From positions 1 through 64,000 of the forward strand of contig NZ_JNJA01000020.1 of NCBI RefSeq assembly GCF_000702665.1: a stretch of DNA of 64,000 bases, given 5' to 3'. The notes beneath the pieces are model-generated. The model ran no database searches. It was given only the letters and a program-made list of their open reading frames with translations, and was not told where the DNA came from. The stretch comes from Solidesulfovibrio alcoholivorans DSM 5433 (GTDB taxonomy: Bacteria; Desulfobacterota; Desulfovibrionia; Desulfovibrionales; Desulfovibrionaceae). Numbering within the stretch: position 1 is the stretch's first letter; the number at the start of each line of letters is the position of its first letter. Below are positions 23,952-32,736 of this stretch, in pieces. The position numbers and the translations under genes were made by a program.

Positions 23952-24051
23952 AACCCGTGCCCCTGACAGGGCGAGCCTTGCGAAAAAGGGGCGATATGTT
24001 ATCGGGGAACCGTTCTTTTTCTTTTCCTCTTTCAGGACGGGTTGTCGCTCC

Positions 24052-25854
24052 ATGAAAGATGCCCTGGCCGCTGTTGTGCGCACGAGCCTCGACATGCATT
24101 TCGGCAGGCTCGCGCCGCTGCCTTCCGAAGACGAGGCGCGGTCCGCGCTTGCCCAGGCCGCGCTGACGCTCGTGCGCGATGTCTCCGAGCATCTGTTGCA
24201 CCATACGGGAAACGGCGTGGCCGATGCCGCGGTGCTGCGCCACGTCCTGCGGCCCGAGGCGGCGCTGCCGGGCTGGCTCGTCAACAAGGGGCTGGTGGTC
24301 TGCGAAAACGACCGTTCGGCCCTGGAGAAGGCCGTCTGCGGCGTGCTGCGCCACAACTTTCACCGCCGCCGCTTCCTCGATTACGTCAGCGGCGAGCTGC
24401 TGCATTCCTGTTGGCACTGGACGCCGGCGGACGAGCGGGAAAACTGGCTCGTGCGGCGCGTGGCCGACGCCAGCGAAAACGAATATTCCGTCGCGCTCAA
24501 CACCTACGATTACGTCCTCAAGTTCGACGGCGCCATGTTCACGCGGTCGCTCGAGGACGAAAAAGTGCTCGCGTGGTACGTGCGCTCCGTGGGCTCGGCC
24601 GTGCTGGTGCCCATGGTCGGCAAGCCCCTGTTCGAATTCACCGCCCGCCTGATCGAAGCGCGCTACAAGACGCCTTTCATCATGACGCTTTTTCGCAATC
24701 TCTTCACCGCGGCGAGCCAGGGCCGCCCCCTGGACCGCTACGGCGTGCTGGTCATCGGCGACGTGCCCAAAGCCTTTGCCCTGCGCGACTACTTCCGCGC
24801 CATCCATGCCTCCACCCCGGAGGGTCTGCCCGAGGACATCGGCGTGCTCGACCTCTTCGCCCGGGTGCTGTGCAATTTCGACAACCCGAGCGCCCGCCGC
24901 TACCCCGAGGCCCGGTTCCGCATCGCCGGCGAACCGCCCCAGATGCTGCTCAACCGGATCGGAGCCATGTTCTGGCTTCGCCGCACCCTCGACGCGGCCA
25001 AGGCCATCCAGCAGAAAAAGGCGGCCCCCACCCGGGGCCTGCGCGTGGAGGAGCTCACGGTCCTGACCGAGGCCCTGAAGCAGAAAAGCATCCTCTATTT
25101 CCGCCTCTTCGACGACCCCAACGACTCGGCCATCAACCCCTGCCACCTGAAGGCGGTCCGGGAGCAGGCCATGGTGGTCCAGTCGCCGCGCGACAACCGC
25201 CTCAACGAGGCCCGGCCCGGCCAGGAGGTCCACGGCTATTTTTCCATCACCGGCACCAACCGCAAAAGCACCTACCTGGATTTCCGTTCCAACGTCATTT
25301 CCGTGGAAGCGTCCGATCCCGCCTTCTGCCTGGTGGAACTTTCCCTGCCCGCCGCCTTCGAGCTGACCCGGCGCTCCCACAAGCGTCTGCCCCTGGACCC
25401 GAGCCAGCTCGCCTGCTTCGAGCTCGCAAGCCCGCCCATGGGCGCGGACTGGTCCATGTTCACGTCCATGGAGAAATGGCCGTCGCCGTTTTGCATCATC
25501 CCCGACAGCGCCGCCGATTGCCACATCCGCGACCTTTCCGCCGGGGGGCTCATGCTGGAAATCAACCAGGACGCGCCATCGTATGAGTATTTCAATGACC
25601 ACAACAAGATGTATCCGCTGCTGGGGTTTCTCCACCTGGTCGCGCGGTCCAACCTCCCGGACCTCAAGCTCGGCCTGCGCATGGAGGTCAAACGCATCCG
25701 GGATTTTCCGCCCCTGCGCAAGAAGTACGTCGGCTTCCAGTTCGTCGAGGCCGGCGAGGTGCGCCAGGACCGCTTCGTGCGCTTTTCCCCGGTGGGCAAG
25801 GACGGCGTCTACCTTGTCAACGACTGGATTTTCCGCAATTCCCTCGGCCGCTGA
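24052..25854 (+). CDS. PilZ-domain cyclic-di-GMP receptor with large novel N-terminal region
   Basis: A 600-residue cytoplasmic protein. The C-terminal part (about 436-565) is a PilZ domain: the RxxxR-type motif is in RRSHKRLPLD (near 440) and the DxSxxG motif in CHIRDLSAGGLML (near 493), both needed for cyclic di-GMP binding. The first 430 residues are mostly helical and match no family I recognise; they include HHTGNGVADAAVLRHVLRPE and a WLVNKGLVVCENDR stretch. A YcgR-like strand may precede PilZ (ARPGQEVHGYFSITGTNRKS). The ribosome site is weak. It sits between the Bat genes and moxR, only 21 nt from the latter, so it is probably cotranscribed and could tie MoxR activity to cyclic di-GMP. 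Confidence 0.82.
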   Translation: MKDALAAVVRTSLDMHFGRLAPLPSEDEARSALAQAALTLVRDVSEHLLHHTGNGVADAAVLRHVLRPEAALPGWLVNKGLVVCENDRSALEKAVCGVLRHNFHRRRFLDYVSGELLHSCWHWTPADERENWLVRRVADASENEYSVALNTYDYVLKFDGAMFTRSLEDEKVLAWYVRSVGSAVLVPMVGKPLFEFTARLIEARYKTPFIMTLFRNLFTAASQGRPLDRYGVLVIGDVPKAFALRDYFRAIHASTPEGLPEDIGVLDLFARVLCNFDNPSARRYPEARFRIAGEPPQMLLNRIGAMFWLRRTLDAAKAIQQKKAAPTRGLRVEELTVLTEALKQKSILYFRLFDDPNDSAINPCHLKAVREQAMVVQSPRDNRLNEARPGQEVHGYFSITGTNRKSTYLDFRSNVISVEASDPAFCLVELSLPAAFELTRRSHKRLPLDPSQLACFELASPPMGADWSMFTSMEKWPSPFCIIPDSAADCHIRDLSAGGLMLEINQDAPSYEYFNDHNKMYPLLGFLHLVARSNLPDLKLGLRMEVKRIRDFPPLRKKYVGFQFVEAGEVRQDRFVRFSPVGKDGVYLVNDWIFRNSLGR

Positions 25855-25875
25855 CCACCCTTTCGGAGAACCCGC

Positions 25876-26856
25876 ATGCCGCTGATCGATCCCGCGCTCC
25901 TGGCCGACGCCGCCGCGCGCATCGCCGCTTTCCGCGCCGCCATGGGCATGGTGCTCGTCGGGCGCGACGCGCTCGCCGACCGGCTGCTCATCGCCCTGCT
26001 GTGCCGGGGACACGTCCTGATCGAAGGCGTGCCGGGCCTGGCCAAGACCCTGGCGGTCAAGACACTGGCCGCGACCGTGCGCGCGGAATTTCGCCGCGTG
26101 CAGTTCACGCCGGACCTCCTGCCCGCGGACATCGCCGGCACCGAGGTCTACCAGCCCGCGGCCGGCACATTTACCGTGCGCAAGGGCCCCGTTTTCACCA
26201 ACATCCTGCTGGCCGACGAGATCAACCGCGCGCCGTCCAAGGTCCAGTCGGCCCTGCTCGAGGCCATGGCCGAGCGCCGCGTGACCATCGGCGGGGAGAC
26301 CTTCCCGCTGCCCGAGCCGTTTTTCGTGCTCGCCACGCAAAACCCCATCGACCAGGAAGGCACCTACCCCCTGCCCGAGGCGCAGGTGGACCGCTTCCTC
26401 CTCGCCCTGGTCCTCGATTATCCCGCGCCAGAGGAGGAGATGGAGGTCGTGCGCCGCGCCTGTCGCGACGATGCCCCGGCCGCGTCGCCCGTGCTCGACG
26501 CGGCGCAGGTGCTTGCGCTGTGCGATCTGGCTGGCCGCGTGCATCTGGACGAGCGGCTGCTCGCCTACATCGTGGCCGTGGTCGGGGCCACGCGCGACCC
26601 CGTCGCGGCGGGCCTTGACGATCTGGCCGGGGCCGTGGCCTACGGAGCCTCGCCCCGGGCGGCCATCGCCCTGGCCCGCACCGCCCGGGCCCAGGCCCTG
26701 CTCGACGGCCGTGGCTATGCGACCCCGGGCGACGTCAAGGCGCTGGCCCCGGACGTGCTGCGCCGCCGGGTGCTTCTGACCTACGAGGCCGCGGCGTCGG
26801 GCCTGCGCCCGGAAACGGTCGTGGACAGGGTGTTGGAGACGGTTCCTGTCCCGTAA
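25876..26856 (+). CDS. MoxR-family AAA+ ATPase
   Basis: A 326-residue MoxR ATPase that acts as a chaperone for insertion of metal cofactors or folding of envelope complexes. Walker A is the MoxR form GVPGLAKT (near 48). Walker B is ILLADEINRAPSKVQSALLE, and ATQNPIDQEGTYPLPEAQVD is the sensor-1 and family signature. The C-terminal AAA lid has SPRAAIALARTARAQALLDG. TCGGAG precedes the ATG. Unusually, moxR is last in the cluster, after the PilZ gene; in most genomes it precedes DUF58 and bat genes. Confidence 0.95.
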   Translation: MPLIDPALLADAAARIAAFRAAMGMVLVGRDALADRLLIALLCRGHVLIEGVPGLAKTLAVKTLAATVRAEFRRVQFTPDLLPADIAGTEVYQPAAGTFTVRKGPVFTNILLADEINRAPSKVQSALLEAMAERRVTIGGETFPLPEPFFVLATQNPIDQEGTYPLPEAQVDRFLLALVLDYPAPEEEMEVVRRACRDDAPAASPVLDAAQVLALCDLAGRVHLDERLLAYIVAVVGATRDPVAAGLDDLAGAVAYGASPRAAIALARTARAQALLDGRGYATPGDVKALAPDVLRRRVLLTYEAAASGLRPETVVDRVLETVPVP

Positions 26857-26979
26857 GGTTGCAATGTTTTCTACCGGGGCAGGCTGTTTCTTGCCCGCCC
26901 CCCCGCTTGTGAGGATCTTCGCCTTCAGGTCAGGCTAGGTGCGTGTTTCCCTGAAGTGGAGGCTTGACGCGGGAGTGGC

Positions 26980-28203
26980 ATGGCCAAGGTTGCTATCGAC
27001 GACGTGCGTTGCGGCATGACGCTTGCGGGCGACGTGCTCGGAAAAAACGGGCGCAAGCTGCTTGACGCCGGCACGGTGCTCGAGTCCGGGCACCTGCGGG
27101 TGCTGCGCATCTGGGGCGTCAGCGCCGTGGACGTGGCCGGCGGGGAGGCCGCCGGGGGCGCCCGGGACGACACGTGCGGCGACGGGGAATCGGAAGCGCT
27201 GGCGGCGGCGCACGAGCTTGCGGAGTTGCGCTTCGCTTTGGCCGACCGATCCCATCCGGCCGTGGACGCCCTGTACCGCTGCTGCCTGCGCGACCTCGGC
27301 AAGGAGGACCGCTGCCCCCTGCCACCCCCGTTTCCATCGGTGTCCGATGCCTCCCTCCTGCCCGAGGCCCCGGACAGCCCCGAAGCCCTCGTGGCCGGCG
27401 ACCCTGCCCTGGCCAGCTTCCCCGATATTTATTTCCGCCTCCAGGAGGCCATCGCCGACCCCCGCGCTTCGGCCGGGAGCATCGCCGGGATCATCGGCAA
27501 CGATCCGGGCCTGTCCGCGACCCTGTTGCGCCTGGCCAACAGTCCCTTGTACGGCCTGTCGCGCCCCATCGACTCCCTGGCCCGGGGCGTGATGCTCATC
27601 GGCGCGGGGGAGCTGGCCCAACTCGCCCTGGGCGTGGCCGTGGCGGACCGTTTCCGGGACATCCCGGCCTGCTGCCTGACCATGCGCCAGATCTGGGAGC
27701 ACGCCGTGGGGTGCGCCGTGCTGGCCCGGGTGCTGGCCGCCCATGTGGGCGGCGTGTCCCAGGAGCGGCTGTTCGTGGCCGGCCTGCTCCACGACCTGGG
27801 CCGGCTGGTGCTGTTGCGCCGGCTGCCGGTCCACATGGCCAGGGCCATGACCATGGCCCGCGAGGCGCGCCTGCCCGTGGCCGCGGCCGAGCACGAATTG
27901 TTGGGCTTCGACCATGCCGCCGTGGGCCGTGCGTTGCTTGCGCAGTGGCGGTTGCCGCAGGAACTGGCCGACGCCGTGGGCGGGCATCACGGCCAGGGGG
28001 CGATGGCGCGCGATGCCTGCATCGTGCATGTGGCCGACATGGCGGCCGTGGCCGCGGGATACGGATCCAACGGTTCGCCTGTGGCCCCGCCCCTTTCCGC
28101 CGTGGCCTGGGACGCCCTGGGCCTGGAGCCGAGCGTGCTGCCGGTGGCCCTGTCCCAGGCGGGGCGGCAGGTGGACGACATCGTCTCGGGCCTGCTCGGC
28201 TGA
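26980..28203 (+). CDS. HDOD-domain signalling protein
   Basis: A 407-residue protein with a DUF3391-like or modulator N-terminus (MAKVAIDDVRCGMTLAGDVL), a linker of about 80 residues and an HDOD domain (about 150-345). The domain shows IIGNDPGLSATLLRLANSPL, LARGVMLIGAGELAQLALG and AGLLHDLGRLVLL. HDOD domains are catalytically inactive HD relatives found in two-component and second-messenger circuits. GGGAG lies 4 nt before the ATG. The kinase gene starts 9 nt after its stop, so the two are likely a sensor pair. Confidence 0.88.
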   Translation: MAKVAIDDVRCGMTLAGDVLGKNGRKLLDAGTVLESGHLRVLRIWGVSAVDVAGGEAAGGARDDTCGDGESEALAAAHELAELRFALADRSHPAVDALYRCCLRDLGKEDRCPLPPPFPSVSDASLLPEAPDSPEALVAGDPALASFPDIYFRLQEAIADPRASAGSIAGIIGNDPGLSATLLRLANSPLYGLSRPIDSLARGVMLIGAGELAQLALGVAVADRFRDIPACCLTMRQIWEHAVGCAVLARVLAAHVGGVSQERLFVAGLLHDLGRLVLLRRLPVHMARAMTMAREARLPVAAAEHELLGFDHAAVGRALLAQWRLPQELADAVGGHHGQGAMARDACIVHVADMAAVAAGYGSNGSPVAPPLSAVAWDALGLEPSVLPVALSQAGRQVDDIVSGLLG

Positions 28204-28211
28204 GAATCGCC

Positions 28212-29855
28212 GTGGACGAAGCGCAGCGGTCGCGATTTCTCGCCGCCCGGGTGGAGAGCCTGACCCGGGAGAAGGAAGCGGCCTTGCAGGCGTTGCAGGC
28301 CGCCGCGGGCCTGGGGTATTTCGACACCAGCTATTCCCGCCTGGAAAGCCCTGAACCGATCCTCGCCGAAATCGCTTGCCGCGCCGGGGAGCTTGCGCCG
28401 CTTCGCGCCGTGGCCATGTGGCTGGTGGACGAGGATACCCAGGACATGGTGCTGTCCCTGTCGCGGGGCGGGGCGGCCGGCTTCGATCCCGACACGGAGA
28501 TCGAGGCGCTGATTGCGGACCACTCCTTCGCCTTCGTCCTGGACCAGCCGGGGCCGGCTTTTTTCCGTCCCGCGGGCGGCGGGGGAGGGCGGCTCGTACT
28601 GCACCGCCTGGCCACGTCGTCGCGGGTGCGTGGCATGTTCCTGGGGCTGCTCGACGCCGATGCATCTGTCTCGGACACGGCGCTGGCGCTGCTCACCGTG
28701 GTCCTCAATGCCGGCGCGGCGGCCCTGGAAAGCTACTTCCTCTACCGACACCTCGCCGCCGTGAACCTCGGTCTCGAGCGCAAGGTGGCCGAGCGCACGG
28801 CGCAACTGCGCCGCGCCCACGACGAACTGCGCCTCATCATCGATTCCCTGCCGGCCGGCGTGGTGGTCATCGACCCGGCCGACTACCGCATCGTGGATGT
28901 CAATCCCGCCGGCGCGGCCATGATCGGCCAAAACCGCGAGGCCCTGGTCGGGCGTGACTGCTTCGACTCCTTTTGTCCGGGCCGGCGCGGCGACTGCCCT
29001 ATCGTCGACGGCGGCAGCGGGGTTGTCAGCATGGAGCGCTCCATCCGGGACGCCGCGGGCCGTGAGATTTCCATCCTCAAGACTGCGGTGCGGGCGAGCC
29101 TTGCCGGCCGCGACTGCATCATCGAGAGCTTCGTGGACATCTCCGAGCAGAAAAAGCTCGCGTCCCTGCGCGAGGACGTGGAACGCATGACCCGCCACGA
29201 CCTCAAGGCGCCGCTGACCGGCGTCATCGGCCTGCCCGACGTGCTGCTCTCCGATCCCGATTTTCCCGCGCGCTACTGCGCGCTGGTTGAAATGATCAAG
29301 GAGTCCGGGCTCAAAATGCTCGGCATGATCAACCTCTCCCTGGACCTCTACAAGATGGAGAGGGGTAGCTACGAGCTTGCCCCCCAGTCCGTGGACCTCG
29401 TCAAGGTCTTGCACGACGTCGGGCGCGAATTCGGCCCCCTGTGCCGGGCCCGGTGCGTCGCGATCGCGTACGAGACCGACGGCGCGCCGGGACTGGCGGG
29501 GCCGGTCGTGGTGCTCGGCGAGGAACTGCTGTATTTTTCCCTTTTTTCCAATCTGCTCAAAAACGCCGTGGAAGCCTCCCCCGAAGGGGGGGATGTGGTC
29601 GTTTCCGTGACGGGGCGCGACATGGTCTGGGTTTCGCTCAGCAACGCCGGGGCCGTGCCCGAGGCGGTACGGGAGCGGTTTTTCGAGAAGTACGCCACCT
29701 CCGGCAAGGCCGGCGGCACCGGGCTCGGGGCCTACAGCGCCCGGCTCATCGTGGAAAACCTGGGCGGGCGCATCTTTTTCACGAGCGACGCGGCGGCGGG
29801 CACCACCCTCGTGTGCATGCTGCCGCGGCCAAAGCCTCCCCTTCCCGATTTCTAG
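28212..29855 (+). CDS. GAF/PAS sensor histidine kinase coupled to the HDOD gene
   Basis: A 547-residue soluble histidine kinase. About 20-175 has a GAF-like fold (MWLVDEDTQDMVLSLSRGGA). A PAS domain lies near 205-315 (IIDSLPAGVVVIDPADYRIV) with the cysteine-rich CFDSFCPGRRGDCPIV loop. HisKA contains MTRHDLKAPLTGVIGLPDVL (phospho-His near 329), and HATPase_c runs to the end with NLLKNAVEAS and GTGLGAYSARLIVENLGG. GTG 28212 is 9 nt after the HDOD stop with no good ribosome site, consistent with reinitiation. No response regulator follows; output may go through the HDOD protein or an unlinked regulator. Confidence 0.85.
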   Translation: MDEAQRSRFLAARVESLTREKEAALQALQAAAGLGYFDTSYSRLESPEPILAEIACRAGELAPLRAVAMWLVDEDTQDMVLSLSRGGAAGFDPDTEIEALIADHSFAFVLDQPGPAFFRPAGGGGGRLVLHRLATSSRVRGMFLGLLDADASVSDTALALLTVVLNAGAAALESYFLYRHLAAVNLGLERKVAERTAQLRRAHDELRLIIDSLPAGVVVIDPADYRIVDVNPAGAAMIGQNREALVGRDCFDSFCPGRRGDCPIVDGGSGVVSMERSIRDAAGREISILKTAVRASLAGRDCIIESFVDISEQKKLASLREDVERMTRHDLKAPLTGVIGLPDVLLSDPDFPARYCALVEMIKESGLKMLGMINLSLDLYKMERGSYELAPQSVDLVKVLHDVGREFGPLCRARCVAIAYETDGAPGLAGPVVVLGEELLYFSLFSNLLKNAVEASPEGGDVVVSVTGRDMVWVSLSNAGAVPEAVRERFFEKYATSGKAGGTGLGAYSARLIVENLGGRIFFTSDAAAGTTLVCMLPRPKPPLPDF

Positions 29856-30116
29856 GGCGCAGCCGCCGCCCTTGCTGCGTCCCTTGAAAAGACGGCAGCA
29901 TTTTTCAAGAAAGAATGCTCCGGGTGTGCTTCGCGAAAATGCGGAGAGCCCTCCGGGGCTGCGACGAGGCGAAGTGACGGCGGGGCGACGATCGGGCGTC
30001 AGGGCGTGGAAAAAAACGGTCCGTGTTGCCAACGCGACGGAAATCGGGCACGAAATCATGACGATTCCCGCGCCCCCGTCCGGGGAGCGGCCACAACAGC
30101 CAGGAAGGAGCCTCGT

Positions 30117-30614
30117 ATGAGCGATCTGATCGTCGTTGGCTATGATGATGTATTCAAGGCCGAGGAAGTACGGCTCAAACTCCTCAAGATGCAGAAGGAA
30201 TACCTGGTCGATCTGGAAGACGCCGTGGTTGCGGTCAAGGACAAGGACGGCAAGGTCAAGCTGCGCCAGATGTACCACATGGCCGCTTCCGGGGCCATCG
30301 GCGGCGGTTTCTGGGGCGCGCTGATCGGGCTCATCTTCATGATGCCGGTGCTCGGCGCGGTGGTCGGCGCGGCCTCCGGCGCGGCGGCCGGAGCGCTCAG
30401 CGACGTCGGCATCGACGACGATTTCATGAAGAAACTGGCCGAAACCCTCACCCCCGGCTCCTCGGTGCTGTTCGTGCTCATCCGCAAGATGACCGAGGAC
30501 AAGGTCCTCGACGAACTCAAGGGCACGGGCGGCAAGGTGCTCCAGACCTCGCTCTCCCACGACGACGAGGCCAAGCTCAAGGACGCCCTGGCTACGGCCG
30601 CGTCCGGCGCGTAG
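30117..30614 (+). CDS. DUF1269-family membrane protein
   Basis: A 165-residue protein of the DUF1269 family. The N-terminus MSDLIVVGYDDVFKAEEVRL and the LEDAVVAVKDKDGKVKLRQM strand are family-typical. A Gly/Ala-rich double hydrophobic segment follows near 65-100 (GAIGGGFWGALIGLIFMMPV), then an acidic amphipathic region with DDDFMKKLAETLTPGSSVLF. Members are small inner-membrane proteins of unknown function, often stress-induced. AAGGAG lies 6 nt before the ATG and an excellent terminator follows, so it is a single-gene unit. Confidence 0.88.
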   Translation: MSDLIVVGYDDVFKAEEVRLKLLKMQKEYLVDLEDAVVAVKDKDGKVKLRQMYHMAASGAIGGGFWGALIGLIFMMPVLGAVVGAASGAAAGALSDVGIDDDFMKKLAETLTPGSSVLFVLIRKMTEDKVLDELKGTGGKVLQTSLSHDDEAKLKDALATAASGA

Positions 30615-30640
30615 CGTCCGCCGCGTTTTTTTGTTCGCCA

Positions 30641-30672
30641 GCCCCGCCGCGCCCTGCGGCGGGGCTTTTTTT
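30641..30672 (+). terminator. Intrinsic terminator after the DUF1269 gene
   Basis: GCCCCGCCGC (30641-30650) pairs perfectly with GCGGCGGGGC (30656-30665) around a 5-nt loop, and seven T residues follow. Confidence 0.92.
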
Positions 30673-30790
30673 GCGTCCCCGCCGGTATGGCCCGGCATGC
30701 CAGGCCACTTTCCGGTGCCTGCTTCCGCAGGCCTTCGCGCTGCGCTATGCTCTTCTGCGAAACCGGCCCCCGGGCCGCAAGGAGGATGTC

Positions 30791-31801
30791 ATGAAAACGC
30801 TGTTCGACGCCGTGACCGTCAAGGGCGTGCGCTTCCCCAACCGCCTGCTGCGCTCGGCGACCTGGGAACGGCTGGCCGACGCCAAGGGCCGGATCACCCC
30901 GGCGCTGGACGCGGTCTATGCAAGGCTCGCGGCAGGCGGCGTCGGCGGGATCATCGTCAGCGCCACGTATCTGGACGCGACCTCCCGCTCTTTGCCCGGG
31001 CAGATCGGGCTTTGCGACGCCACGCACCTGCCGGGGCACAGGCGGCTTACGGAAACGGCAAAGGCCGCGGGTGTGCCCCTGTTGCTCCAACTGAGCTTTG
31101 CCGGCCGCGGCGGCGTCCTGTGGCGCGCGGGCGATCCTTCCACGGGGGAACTCGACGCCCTGCCGGCGCTTTTCGCCCACGGCGCGCGCCTGGCCCGGGA
31201 GGCGGGCTACGCCGGGGCGCAGATCCACAGCGCGCACGGCTATTTCCTGAGCCAGTTTCTCCATCCGACGGCCAACACGCGCACGGATGCCTACGGCGGC
31301 TCCCCGGCCCGGGGGCGGGCTCTGCTCGAGGCGATCCACGCGGCCATGCGCCGCGAGGCGGGCGAGGATTTCCTGCTCGCGGTCAAGCTGGACTGTCGGG
31401 ACCTGGAGGAAATGCCGGGCGTGTTCGAGGCCTGCCTGGACACGGCCAGGGCCCTGGACGCGGCCGGCATCGACCTCGTGGAGATCAGCGGCCTGGGCGG
31501 CAACAAGGGGCTTTGCAACGGATCGGAGCAGGCCGAGTCGGTCTTCGCCCGCGAAGCGGCGGCCGTGGCCGCGGCCATCCGCGCGCCGGTGGCCCTGGTC
31601 GGGGCCGACCGGTCCGTGGAAACCATGGAAGAACTGCTCGGACGGACGGCTATCGCCTTTTTCGCGCTGTCGCGGCCGCTTCTGTGCGAACCGGAACTGG
31701 TCGCGCGCTGGCGCGCCGGCGATCGCACGCCAAGCGCCTGCATCTCCTGCGGCGGCTGCTACAACGACGACGGCAACCGCTGCCTGTTCGTCGACCTCTA
31801 G
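30791..31801 (+). CDS. Old Yellow Enzyme-family NADH:flavin oxidoreductase
   Basis: A 336-residue FMN TIM-barrel oxidoreductase of the Old Yellow Enzyme family. Signature segments are LFDAVTVKGVRFPNRLLRSA, GYAGAQIHSAHGYFLSQFLH (active-site His-Ala-His region), PTANTRTDAYGGS and the phosphate-binding ALSRPLLCEPELV. The C-terminal CISCGGCYNDDGNRC contains four cysteines placed as in the iron-sulfur-binding relatives (2,4-dienoyl-CoA reductase type), though the protein lacks their flavodoxin/NADPH domains. GGAGG precedes the ATG. The substrate is probably an alpha,beta-unsaturated carbonyl, but is not determined. Confidence 0.9.
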   Translation: MKTLFDAVTVKGVRFPNRLLRSATWERLADAKGRITPALDAVYARLAAGGVGGIIVSATYLDATSRSLPGQIGLCDATHLPGHRRLTETAKAAGVPLLLQLSFAGRGGVLWRAGDPSTGELDALPALFAHGARLAREAGYAGAQIHSAHGYFLSQFLHPTANTRTDAYGGSPARGRALLEAIHAAMRREAGEDFLLAVKLDCRDLEEMPGVFEACLDTARALDAAGIDLVEISGLGGNKGLCNGSEQAESVFAREAAAVAAAIRAPVALVGADRSVETMEELLGRTAIAFFALSRPLLCEPELVARWRAGDRTPSACISCGGCYNDDGNRCLFVDL

Positions 31802-31920
31802 CGCCGCATCCCCGGCGAAAGCGGGCGTCTTTCCCAAGGGAACAGCCGCTTTCTCCGAGGGCGCGGCATTGGCGCGAAGGTGCTCGGTCGCCGCATGGGC
31901 GGCTTGCCGGAAATACGCCA

Positions 31921-31948
31921 GGGCCCCGTCCCATGCGGGGCGGGGCCC
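31921..31948. terminator. Bidirectional hairpin between convergent genes
   Basis: GGGCCCCG (31921-31928) pairs with CGGGGCCC (31941-31948), with an inner CCC/GGG extension. It lies between the stops of the Old Yellow Enzyme gene (+) and greA (-). Confidence 0.6.
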
Positions 31949-31994
31949 TGTTCCGGTCCCTTGCGGCGCCCGGTCGGGCGGACGCGGGCGCGGA

Positions 31995-32480
31995 CTAGGA
32001 GGCGATAGGGCCGTTGAAGGTGATGGACACGACCTCGTAGTTGATCTTGCCGCGCGGGGCGTCCACCACGAGTTCGTCGCCCACCTGCTTGCCGAGCAGG
32101 GCCTGCCCCACCGGCGAGAGGATGGAGATGGTACCCTTGCTGGGTTCGGCCTCGTCCGGGCCGAGCAGGGTGTATTTCTTCAGGTCTCCGGTATCCACGT
32201 CCTCGATCTCCACCGTGGCCCCGAAGATGGCCTGGTCGCCGCCAAGGGTGTCCAGATCGATGACGTTGAAGCGCGGCATGCGCGATTCGATGAAGTTGAT
32301 GCGGGCTTCGAGCATGCCCTGGCGTTCCCGGGCGGCGTCATACCCTGCGTTTTCGCGCAGGTCGCCTTCCTCGCGGGCCTCTTTGATGGCCAGGATGACT
32401 TCCGGCCGCTCTTTTTTGAGCCGCTCCAGTTCGCGCTCGAGTTTCCTGAAACCTTCCACGGAAATAGGAATACTGTCCAT
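31995..32480 (-). CDS. greA: Transcription elongation factor GreA
   Basis: A 161-residue GreA that rescues backtracked RNA polymerase by stimulating transcript cleavage. The N-terminal coiled coil has KLERELERLKKERPEVILAI with the tip motif EAREEGDLRENAGYDAARER, whose acidic pair coordinates Mg2+. The C-terminal FKBP-like domain has LLGPDEAEPSKGTISILSPV and GQALLGKQVGDELVVDAPRG. ATG 32480 has AAGG 7 nt upstream; an ATG at 32486 is too close to it. It stands alone, convergent with the Old Yellow Enzyme gene. Confidence 0.97.
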   Translation of the reverse strand: MDSIPISVEGFRKLERELERLKKERPEVILAIKEAREEGDLRENAGYDAARERQGMLEARINFIESRMPRFNVIDLDTLGGDQAIFGATVEIEDVDTGDLKKYTLLGPDEAEPSKGTISILSPVGQALLGKQVGDELVVDAPRGKINYEVVSITFNGPIAS

Positions 32481-32736
32481 CGTCATACCTTGCGATCGGT
32501 TGGATTGTCGGGAAAAACCAACGACAACGGCCCCGTCCGGACGGACGCGGCCGCGAAAAGGTCGTGGAGACACTCGGGTCACGGACGGTTTTTGGGTTAG
32601 ACCATCCTGTGCCAGCGGTCAAGCCCGGGCTGTCCCGGCCGTCCGGCCGCCCGGTTGCCCGGGGGGGTGTTTCGGTCTAAGATGGTGCGGCCTCACCGCA
32701 TTTCCCCAGCCCACGACACTTTTCCCGGAGATCTTG

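Noticed and set aside
27987..30698. A 903-codon minus-strand frame opposite the histidine kinase
   Set aside because: Shadow frame with no family motif; the plus-strand kinase and DUF1269 genes explain the DNA.
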